Shown here: in pieces, positions 35,533-45,739 of the stretch | How the letters are laid out: every line of letters begins with the position of its first letter | Position numbering within the stretch: the stretch's first letter is position 1 | Assembly: GCA_951812925.1 (NCBI GenBank) | Contig: OX638368.1 | Location: 75,994,909-76,058,908 of the forward strand | Length of the DNA stretch: 64,000 bases | DNA from: Calliopum simillimum | Lineage: Eukaryota > Arthropoda > Insecta > Diptera > Lauxaniidae | Direction: 5' to 3' | Position numbers and translations under genes: made by a program | The notes under the pieces: model-generated | Seen by the model: the letters and a program-made list of their open reading frames with translations, nothing else | Database searches by the model: none | What the model was told of the DNA's origin: nothing

Positions 35533-36400
35533 ATATTTTTTTATACGACTAAAGTATAAATTTCCGCGTGCAATAGGCATATAACGCATGTCTGAAACTG
35601 TATTAGAAACTGGTTTTCTGTGATTTTGTTGTTTGCAAATTTTGGCGTCGCTAAGCAGAATTTGCAAAATGATGATATGCAACAATGATGAAGTTCTCAA
35701 TAGGACCATAGGTTGCTTGTAGCATAAAAAGCTGTCCTAAAGGAATGTTTTTGCAAATAGTTTGTAAATCTCTTTCGTCGAGAGCCGTTGTACGTATGTA
35801 TGCTAATGGAAATTACGAATTAATAGAAAAATCACTTTATATGATAAGTAATAAAATTTACCTGAAGTTAAATAGTACCATTTAAGTTTTTGGATGTAAA
35901 AATTTGCTGCCTTTTCCAGCGAATTTATATTCTATCAAATAAAAAAAAATGAATTCGCATGTTTTCTCATCGCGATTTGAAAAATACTTAATTTTTCGTT
36001 CCGCAAATAGAATTAATACTCTATTCAAAACGGAATTTAGTAAAAATTTAAAGCGATTTGATAACACTCACCAGATTTCTTTTGGACTATTTCACGATTT
36101 TTCTGGAGCACAATTTTGTAGCACAAGTTATTCTTTACGCAACTCGACGAAAAAGGAAGTAGACTAAATTCTGCTGAAATGGTAGACCTTCGTTTTGCGG
36201 CCAGGGTTGTATATTACAAAATGCTTGAAAACATATTCAATCATCTCAGTGCAGCCAAATTTGCAAAGGCAACAACTGAGTGGCAATGTTCAAATTCTCA
36301 CATAATTTACTAAAGAAAATTTTTCAAAGGACAACTAAAATTTGTTCATTACAAACCAGATAATATGTTGTTTTCTTAAACAACCATATTAGAAGGAAAT
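35533..36400. other. no recognisable gene
   Basis: TA-rich start, then mixed sequence. Short open frames on both strands at 35882-36167 overlap each other and have no motif. Confidence 0.45.
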
Positions 36401-36407
36401 AAGACAC

Positions 36408-39400
36408 CTATTGACATATGTCTTTAGCATGATGTGTGTCTACCAATTTTCCCTGCAGATCTTCCAGAATATAATAGTGACTTCCAAGCTTCTCGCGTAC
36501 ACGAGCTTTCAAAAAGACTGGACTTAGCTTAGCATTAAATTGCTTTTCAAAATTGCTTTGAGCAAAATTTCGCCGAAATACTTCTTGCCCTATTTTGAAG
36601 TCGACCGGGCGAGATCTTAAGTTATATTGTTGCACATTAGTTTCATATGCATTTCTTACGTTTTTGCTAATGTCCTTTCGCAACAAAGCAAGTTGATCGT
36701 CTCTGTTCAATTTACAGTCAGCTTCGTCCAAGAGATTAAGATTTTTGAGTAGCGTATATGTGGATCCATGAGTGATCATGTCAAAACCGAATAGAGCATG
36801 AAAAGGTGAACATTTTATCGACTAATGGATGGAGTTTCTAAGTGCGCAGCTGATAGCAGTAATATTATGGTCCCATTCGTGGTGATCGTTTTTTAGATAT
36901 GCCCTAATGGATGCTATTAGCGAACGATTCACACGCTCCGAAGCGTTGCATTGGGGTGCATATATGGCTGTGTAAATATGTGTTATACCGAGCTTCGTCA
37001 GAAACGCATTGAAGTCGTGAGACTTAAATTGTGAACCATTATCACTGACTAGTATTTCGGGCACACCGTAAACATGAAAACTGTTTTCAAGGAGAAATTT
37101 TTGAATTGCAGCTGCACAGAACTTTTTCAACGGACATAACCAGTGAAATTTCGTCTATGGTCAACGACTGTAACCAACCCAATATGGCCTGCTTGATTGA
37201 GCTTGCGCTCCCATAGGCGGTCTTAGACATATATTTGGTGCTTTTGTTGTTTTACACACTTCACAGTTTTTTACGAAATTCCGAACTTCGGTTACCATAC
37301 CTGGCCAGAAAAAATGCCTTTTTATCAACTCTAACGTTTTAGTGATTCCACCATGAGATGAAATGACTGATTCATGCGCTCTTGATATCACTTGCGATCG
37401 AAGTTGCATAGGTATCCACAATTTCCATGCATTTTTTTCTTGGTCTAACTCTCCACTATAATGTTCGGATCGAAAATAAATAAATTTGTCAATAATTTTT
37501 AAGTCCGGATACTTTTCCTGGTTCAAAATTATCTTTTCTTTCAGCTCTTCATAGTCCGGATCTTGAAAATGACTTGAATCTAACTCCATCTCTGGGCCTA
37601 CATCTTCCAAAGCTAATATTTCCTCACAGTGTATTCGGGACAAGGCATCGGGGACTACATTCTCTTTACCTTTGCGATGGCTGACCGTAAACTTATATGC
37701 CTGTAACTTTAAGGTCCACCTCGCTAGTCTCCCGCTTAAAACTGGTTGCATCATCAACCACACAAGGCTCGAATGGTCGGTTATTACCTCAAATTCTTGC
37801 ATTTCTAAGTAGCAACGGAAACGTTTTATCGCTTCAATGACCGCTAAGCATTCACGCTCGGTGACACTATAATTTCGTTGAGCAGTATTAAGTTTTTTAG
37901 ACATGTAAGCAACTGGTTTTTCTGAACCGTCATCAGAAAGTTGCACTAAGACTACTCCAATCCCGAAATTACTCGCATTGCAGTAAACATAAAATTTTTT
38001 ACTGAAATCAGGGTTTAGAAGGACTGGGGCCGAAGTGAGTAATATCTTAATATTCTCGAAGGCCTTTTGGGTCTCACTAGTCCAAATAAACTTCTTTTTC
38101 GTCGACAAACATTCAGTTATTGGAAACACTACTTCCGAGAAATTCTCCACAAATCTGCGGTACCACCCTGCAAGACCGATAAAACCTCTCAATTGTTTTA
38201 TATTTTTTGGCACTGGCCACGAAAGAATAGAATTGACTTTTTCAGGATCAGTTGCGATCCCTCCACGTCCGATCAAGTATCCGAGATACTTTACTTGAGT
38301 AACACAAAATTTACTCTTGCTTACGTTTATTGTTAAGTTAGCTTTTCGGAACTGCTCTGCAATTCTTACTAAGACTGAAAGGTGTGTTTCAAAATCTTCG
38401 GACACAATACATAGATCATCCAAATACCCAAATACACTATGTCAAAATCAGGAGGGATAAGTGGATCCATAAGGCGTGACATGGTTTGAGCCGCGTTACA
38501 TAAACCAAATGGCATTACTACAAACTGGTATAACGGGCGTCCTGGAACGGTAAAAGCCGTCAATGCTTTCAACTGCTCGGAAAGCCCAATCTGCGAAAAT
38601 GCATCCTTCAGATCTATTTTGGTTATTAAATTTGCCTTCGGCAATCTCGCAAAAATCCCTTCGATGCTGGGTAAAGGATATGCATCTTTAACCGTCACAT
38701 CATTGAACTTCCGAGCGTCTAGGCATAGCCGTACTTTATTTTGTTGGACAACCAATCTCATCGGAGAGCTCCATGCACTTGTTGATGGCTCTATCACTCC
38801 TAATTGCAACATGCGATCTATCTCTTTGAAAATTAAATTTTCTACCGCAGGTGAAACTGGGTAGAATTTCTGTTTTATTGGTTTCGCCTGACCTATGTCG
38901 ATATCGTGTTTAGGTAATTCAGTTCTGCCTAAGCCCTGTGTTTCGAAACTTGGGAAAAATGATTTAACGGTTTCTAGCTGTTGAGTCTGTGTTGCGTTAA
39001 GCGGATATTGTTGTTCAATGAACAAATTATCAGTGAATTCTGAAGTCTCTTTTGAAATCTCGCAAGATGAAATTATGTTTATAGCTAAATTAAATTTTTT
39101 CTAAAAATCGATCCCCAGAATCAAACGTTGCGCTAGTGCAGGTATTATAAATAATTTAAGCTTTTTGGATTCACCTTTATACTCAAGTTCTATTTCTACA
39201 AAACCTAAAACTTCCTGAACGCTGCCATCTGCTGTTTTTATTGTGCTTTTAGTTTTATGAAAAGTTGAAAAGTTTGAAAAATCTTCAAGCGCTAACTCTG
39301 AACCTATGCAACTGATGTTTGCTCCAGTATCTAACAAGCTGTATTCTGTGCGATTTCGTAGCCTTAGCGTGGATCTCTTCATCTTAGGCAAACTACATTC

Positions 39401-41050
39401 TGAATTTGAAAAATCTTGAAAAATCTTACTTTTTACTGAATGGTATCTTTTCAACCGCTCGTGATAGGGACAAATCGGAAATAATATTGGCTTAATATCA
39501 CTCTTTGAAAGTTCTTGGCGCTTTAAAATTCGAAAATTAGAAAAATCAGCAATGGTGCTAATTTTTTCGGTTACAGCAGTTTCAGCCTGGCATACTGAGC
39601 TAGCCGGTAACTGGTGTTGAAATAAATTATTCTGTAAATTTAGCGGGTCGCCATTCGGCTGTTTTTGAAAGCACCCTCTATCATGTTTTCCGTTCTTTTA
39701 GCGATGCACTTTGGACATTGCGGTTTGTAAGTATTTTTCGCCCCACAACCATAACAAAAGACTTTGCGATCACTTATACAATTCTCCCAGTGGTGCCCTT
39801 CTTCGTCGCAATTCCAACACTTAGAAGGTTGTTGTTGCACAGCCGCAACAGAAGCAAAATTTTCTTCACTACGAACATCTTCACTACAATTATCATTAGC
39901 TGATTCATCAACATCGACTTCAGCGATATTGCGTCGTTGTGCAAAATTGTTTGGTGGATTTCGAATTTGGTAGCTACGTTTAAACATTTCTTTCGACAAC
40001 AGGTTATCACGCCTCTGACACAGGCTACGCAAATGAGCGATAGAATTAATTTTGGCATAGAGTAGTTCGTGCCTTATATCAGGCCTAAGGTTTCTAGTGA
40101 CATACGTTCCGATAATCGATCAGTTATGGCTAAAATAGCATAGTAAAAGTGTCAAACGTCTCGTTAATTTTTTGTTTCCTGCCACGAATTTCCTCACGAA
40201 TATCATAATCTGTTTTAAAATCTATATATTGTTCTCTCAGAGCCTCACAAAAAGTATTCCATTGAATTCATTCATTATGCACTTGTTTATGGTAGCGCCA
40301 GTACCAGTCCCTGGCTTTACCAAAAAGTACAATATGCAAATTGACGCAAAGAGCTTGAAAATCACCATTTAAGCTGGAAGATGTCAGAGAGCGAACTCTA
40401 TAGAGGAAATCCTCTACACCTAAGCCATTGGCTGAGCCGTCAAATTTTACGTTCCAATTTTGTATAATAGAGGTAATTTTATCTGCACTCAAGTTTGAGT
40501 GAAAATTGTTATAAATGCGAGTAGAATTCTGCCTTGGAATATTCTCTGCGGTACGATTGGAATTTTGATGATTAGACCGTTCAAAATTTGAGTTTTCTCT
40601 ATTATGCTGCAAATTTATATTGCTGAGCATACGTTGTACTCTACTCTCAATTAAATTTGTAATTTCACCATAGTCAATAACCGGTGCACTTGCAATATTA
40701 TTTATTGCACCCGGGGTCGTATGAGTGACACTGTTTCTATCATTGTTACTTGCATTATTTCTTGCATTATTTCTTTGACGATTAGACTGCGATTGTAGAA
40801 CAGGGAAATCTAAATCTACCAAAGATAAAATTAAATTTGGGTCGGAATTATGGTTAACGCTGTTTCTCCGTGAATTCGGTTGTGAGAAGTTAGCTGAATT
40901 TTCCTCTAGCCTTCTTGTAAAGCCTCGCGTGTGGTATTGTTTCGGAATAGCACCGCGACTACGACTACTATTACGTCCGCGAACTGAATTTTGATTCGAA
41001 CTTCGTAGTTCTCCCTTTGCTACATTTTCGGCATCCCCGTCAGCCACCAA
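36408..41050 (-). pseudogene. gag-pol: Ty3/gypsy-type element, multiply frameshifted
   Basis: On the minus strand the order is Gag (41050-40268), a CCHC knuckle plus second Cys motif (CWNCDEEGHHWENC, CYGCGAKN; 40032-39640), protease (LLDTGANISC, ILGIDF; 39454-39101), reverse transcriptase (39025-38369, then 38423 downward) with the YLDD active site at the frameshift near 38420-38440, RNase H (CNASNFGIG, VITDHSSLVWL), and integrase (HESVISSHGG, CEVCKTTK, then VSDNGSQF and NASERVNRSL). Sequence around the first integrase aspartate is missing near 37150-37190. At least five frame breaks make it inactive. I found no LTRs: the upstream end meets LINE sequence at about 41056. No envelope gene is visible. 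It is a different lineage from the element at 20152-24569 by sequence and by Gag length. Confidence 0.88.
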
Positions 41051-41059
41051 AAGCTCTAA

Positions 41060-41663
41060 AACAGCTGAAGAAAGAGCTTCGACTTCAACTCATACAAACA
41101 CTCCAGTCGAAAAGCAACCAGACAATACACAGCAACAAAACAACAAAAACAAGAAAATCTTATTCAATTGAACTTTGAACAGCAAAAAACAAATGAAAGC
41201 ACAGCCGTAAATAACGCGGTCTCTCCCGTTAATGAGCAGACAATTACTTTGGAGGTTCTCTATATAGAATTAATTGCAATAAAAACATGCAATCCAATAC
41301 GGTCTTGCTGATTAATGCTCTTAATAAAGAGAACAGTGAATCGAAAGAGGAGGTCAACTACCTGAATAAAGGATTGAAAACAATCAAAACTGCATCGATA
41401 TCCTTGGCGTACCTGGTCTCATCAAGAGAATGCGTTAAGTTGAACGCTAAAAGTTTTGAGCGAAAGGCAAACTGATAGCTGCTGTAGAAGAAAGTAAAGA
41501 AAGACAGTGGCTACGTATCTTCGATTTCTACAAGTGAGATTTAATGTGTAAAATTTGTATTATTGTATATCTGACAAAAAAAAAGTTATGAATGAAAGAT
41601 ATAAGCATAGAAATAATTTATGCACCAGGCTTTTTGATAATTCTAAAATAACGAAGATATTCA
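41060..41663 (+). pseudogene. LINE ORF1 (Gag-like) N-terminal part, interrupted
   Basis: Weak coding traces: a S/T/N/Q-rich start, a LINALNKENSESKEEVNYL coiled segment, ILGVPGLIK near 41400 and ERKAKLIAAVEE-like residues, then DNSKITKIF at the break. In frame, KITKIF continues as INFTCDKRKLF on the other side of the Harbinger insertion (45063 onward). This is how the LINE ORF1 C-terminal domain reads. Several stops are present. Confidence 0.6.
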
Positions 41664-42339
41664 GGGGTGTTATGAAACCGACACAGAATTGAAACAGAAT
41701 CAGAATTTAAAATCAATATGTGTTTCAAATAGTGTTACGAAACAGACTTGATTTTGTTTTTTCAAACCGATATTCAAATCAGTTGTTTTGTTGTGCTGAA
41801 CAGTTTTTAAATTAAATTAATTAACCGATATTCGAATCTCCTGTTTTGTTGGTTTTACAGTTCTTAAATTAAATTTAAATTTTTTTCGAGGCAAATTGAA
41901 AACTAAAAAACCAAAAAAAAAAAAAATTGAGTACTGCCGTGGTAGCCTATTTACTGATGGAAGGGCTTGACGAAAGCACTGAGAAAATTAGGTGGAAAAT
42001 TTTGAATTTTTATTTTTACACGGTACAATCGTTTATTTCACTATTGATTTACATTCAAACTCAATATTACAATTATCACTTTATTTAATTTCACTGGCAC
42101 TGTGTGTACAACCTTTTCCCTTTATTACTTAAAATCAACTGTCTTGCAGCACTCATGATCAGCTCCTTTTATACCCGTATGAGCGTTTTAGAATTGCAAT
42201 AACGAAACATTTGGCAACATCTCGTTGATTCCCTCGGCTAATAATTTTTTGATAGTAAGCATCATTGTTTTTATTGACATCTCGAACTGTCAGGTACTTT
42301 CGTGAAGTTTCTTTCTATTTATTTGTGCTAATAGATTTT

Positions 42340-42726
42340 TCGTCACAATATTTATCCGGCGAACGAACATGCAGGGTGCTTGGGGATTGCGGATATGGCA
42401 TTGAACCATTTCTTTTGAAACCATGTAAAGCTCCAGAACTAAATTCGAAAGAATAAAAGTTCAATACGGCACACTCTGCAGCCCGAAATATTGTAGAGCG
42501 TACAATAGGAGTGCTGAAAAGCCGTTTCCGCTATTTGATGGGAAAATTGCACTATCACCCAGAGAAAGTGGTCAAAGTTGTCAACTTTTGCTGTGCATTG
42601 CATAATATTTGGAGACACTACTGCGTCCGACACTTCGCAGATGAAGCTTTTCGCCAGCCAGATGAATTTAATGATGAAATTGTGGATCAACCCTCAAACA
42701 TGAATTTCCAAAGCGAAGACACATGA
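42340..42726 (+). pseudogene. Harbinger transposase, C-terminal fragment
   Basis: The frame reads VLGDCGYGIEPFLLKP, a stop codon at 42454-42456, then [20 protein letters not shown] and [11 protein letters not shown]. These match the end of the DDE_4 (HARBI1-like) nuclease: the GD-GY-L-P block and the ARN-ER-FG-LK-RFR block. A single stop lies between otherwise co-linear blocks. The N-terminal half with the first catalytic Asp is absent or unrecognisable (41930-42340), so this is a remnant. It ends at the TGA near 42726. Confidence 0.8.
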
Positions 42727-42959
42727 ATCAGAGGCGAAATTGCAAACTAAAACAGAAATTAAAAGTTTTTTCATTACAAACATAAAATCACATTTCATAA
42801 GTATGTCTCAAATAGTTAAATCTTAGTAAACTCAATTAAAAATATAATTAATTGAAACGCTTTAGGAGCACTTCATATGGTTTATAGCCAGCCTTTAAAT
42901 TAATTTGTTTGGATTAAAAGAAAATTTTGAACGTCTTTCTTTCAAATTCAAATTTTTAA

Positions 42960-44880
42960 AGACCTAGCTCCAGCTGCTGCTTTTTTATGGCATTATTTTC
43001 TTCTATACTGCAACACCTTTAACTGCTCGACCCATTCCACATAAACGGACAATAGTTTCTTCCGCATTGTTAAGGTAGTGATAAGCATACGATCAACCAC
43101 CGGTTGAACGCCATTCAATTCTTTTTCGGCCAACTTCTTCTTGACTTCGCTTTTCCACTCCGTCCATTAAATTAAAATCAAATGTAGGTTAGGTTAGGTT
43201 AGCGCGGGAGATGGGAGTTGCCATCATAACTTAGGCCACGATTAGGCCCATTGTACACCCGATATACAAATAACATAGTTCTCATCCTATATTAGTACAG
43301 TCATTTGGTAGTTTTACCTGGAAAGTTTTGCGGGATTTCTGCAAATGAGTTATTTTATAGATTTCGATGTGCTCTTTCAGAATTTCAACTTTGCTACCTC
43401 GTATCGTGTTCGCTCGAGCCGCCATATTGGAAAAATGGCATACAAAATCAGTTTTTTACAAATATCTCTTTAACGGTTGTATTTAGAGAAAAATTTTTTA
43501 GCACAATGTTGTAGCTTATAAAATTTTCTGTAAAAGTGACCTTTAAATTGTTTCCGTACGACTTATAACTCAGGAGATATCTTTATTCAAAATTTTAGAA
43601 AAATTAGTAAATTGTGAATGCCACTTATGAGTAGGCACAGTGATGTGTCAAGCTTATAATTACGATAACTTATGAACGGTGAGTTGCACGTTTAAAATAA
43701 AAACACTTATTTATAAAGAATAACTTGCGCTACAAGTTACATACAATTTTTTTTTTCATATCACCTATAGTTAAGGAGATATTTTTCCAACAAACATAAA
43801 ATTTTGAAAAAAAAAGTTTTTTCAAAATGGCTCCTAAACGGTTCGTCCTAGAAAAAAAATTGTCCATGCATTTTGTAGAACGTTCAATTCCCTATAAGGG
43901 TCACTTTGAGCTGTTTTTTCGTCAGACTTACCCTTCATGAGATATAGCGTCTTGAAAATCATTCAAAATTGAATATTGTTCTATGCGCCCTACTATGTTC
44001 AATTTTGAATGATTTTCAAGTCGCGATATCTCATGAAGGGTAAGTCTGACGAAAAAACAGCTCGAAAAAACTCTTATAGGAAATTGAACGTTCTACAAAA
44101 TGCATTGACAATTTTTTTTCTAGGACGAACCGTTTAGGAGCCATTTTGAAAAAACGTTTTTTTCAAAATCTTAGGTTTGTGGGAAAAATATCTCCTTAAC
44201 TATAGGTGATATGAAAAAAGATAATATGTATCTTGTAGCGCATGTTATTCCCTACAAACAGCTGTTTTTATTTTAAACGTGCAACTCACCGTTCATAAGT
44301 TATCGTAATTATAAGCTTGACACATCACTGTGCCTACTCATAAGTGGCATTCACAATTTACTAATTTTTCTAAAATTTTGAATAAAGATATCTCCTGAGT
44401 TATAAGTCGTACGAAAACAATTTAAAGGTCACTTTTACAGAAAATCGAAAGTCATTTTTATAGAAAATTTTATAAGCTACAACATTGTCCTAAAAAATTT
44501 TTCTCTAAATATAACCGTTAAAGAGATATTTGTAAAAAACTGATTTTGGACGCCATTTTTCCAATATGGCGGCTCGAGCGAACACGATACGAGGTAGCAA
44601 AGTTGAAATTCTGAAAGAGCACATCGAAATCTATAAAATAACTCATTTGCAGAAATCCCGCAAAACTTTCCAGGCAACATCAGTTTTTTCTCCCAAATGA
44701 TTGTACTATATGAACATTTAGAAATTTAGAAAATCAAATGTAGCGTCAAGAGAGATTACGGATTTGGTATTTCTGCTTACTTTTAGTGAATCCTTTGGCC
44801 AAATCTGGAATTTTTTCAAAAAACTCCATCAGAAATTCTATTTGCTTCGAATTTTTATGTTTTCCCCCTTTTTAGAAAAA
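42960..44880 (-). pseudogene. Myb/SANT-like accessory protein of Harbinger, split
   Basis: The first piece (44880-44744) reads SKQIEFLMEFFEKIPDLAKG, and the second (43170-42960) WTEWKSEVKKKLAEKEL then EWVEQLKVLQYRRK. These are the two conserved parts of the DNA-binding companion protein of Harbinger elements. A retroposed foldback with a 14-bp TSD separates them. Stops are present after IRNLS and after YRRK. Not functional. Confidence 0.6.
43188..44729. mobile_element. retroposed foldback sequence with 14-bp TSD
   Basis: AAAATCAAATGTAG occurs at 43174-43187 and 44730-44743. The insert starts with GTTAGGTTAGGTTAG, a tail-like repeat, followed by 'atgggagttgccatcataac', then two inverse arms of about 650 bp (about 43288-43960 and 44000-44720) carrying TCGAGCCGCCATATTGG. 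A long TSD next to a repeat tail points to LINE-machinery insertion in minus orientation. Confidence 0.75.
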
Positions 44881-45062
44881 AACACAACTATAGTTGAATG
44901 AATAATTCAAAGAATTGCAATAAATCGCTAAACATTTACATTTTCGGCAACACAAAAAAAAAAGCACAAACCAATGACTCAGTTTCTGTAACATGAAAAA
45001 ACGATAAAAAGTTTGTCGGTTTCAATTCTGATTCTGATAACAATCAGATTCTGTAATACCCC

Positions 45063-45739
45063 CGATTAATTTTACTTGCGATAAAAGAAAACTTTTCAAT
45101 CAAATTATAAAAGAATTTAAATTCCTTTGGGTTAAAAACGTAAAAATTTTACTGCGCAATAAAGAAAATGATGATTTTGTACTTATAAATTCATTTGAGG
45201 ATCAGAAAACTACAAATTAGATTTTAATCTTTTTTGTTTAAAGCATCATTAATATTAATGATATTATAGATTCTCGTGAAATGGATATATGTAAATACAT
45301 ACTTCCCATGCGCGCTGCAGAAGTGTTGTTTTCGACAGCATTTGTGCAATTCCTTAAAACCCAAATACTTAATTTCTATATTGTTCAGCAAAATGTAAGA
45401 ATTCCATGAAAAAATTTTGATATCTTAGTTGTGCACCTTGATTCGTTCATAAATAAGTCAAGTTTTATTTTTTATCTGAGACATGGATTTCTGAAGAAGA
45501 AATTTTTCTTTTTCATATATCATATATCAGGTTACAACTTTTTTGCGAATTGCAATGAAAATTATTCTTTCGGTGGAGTTGCAGTTTTCGTCAGAAATAA
45601 TTTTGATTCTGAGTTTGTTTCTATACCGATGTCTAGTGCTGATGTAATAACAGTTAGTTGCTTAGTTGACAATAGGAAACACTCTTTTTACTGCATTTTC
45701 AGACTTCATTCTCAAATCTATAACTCTCTTATATTTGAA
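45063..45739 (+). pseudogene. LINE ORF1 C-terminus and start of ORF2 endonuclease
   Basis: ORF1 end: INFTCDKRKLFNQIIKEF, FLWVKNVKILLRNKEND and a stop near 45220, the C-terminal domain of LINE Gag-like proteins. ORF2 follows with QNVRIP (45385-45405), a frameshifted VHLDSF, a degenerate ETWIS region and GYNFFANCNENY-FGGVAVFVRNNF, the N-terminal part of an apurinic-type endonuclease. The sequence is cut at 45739 by the hAT element and continues at 48717. Confidence 0.75.

Larger units (their letters stand above)
41664..45062. mobile_element. PIF/Harbinger element inserted in LINE ORF1
   Basis: Left end GGGGTGTTATGAAAC and right end (inverse) GGGGTATTACAGAATC are inverted repeats. Inside are a Harbinger transposase remnant on the plus strand and a Myb/SANT-like companion on the minus strand, the usual two-gene set. 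The 3-bp TSD is not clean (TCA against CGA). It is itself interrupted at 43188-44729. Confidence 0.75.

Noticed and set aside
36408..41050. LTRs of the minus-strand Ty3/gypsy element
   Set aside because: I compared both flanks and found no matching TG...CA repeats; the upstream flank is LINE sequence.
42439..42690. 83-codon minus-strand frame
   Set aside because: Antisense to the Harbinger transposase fragment.
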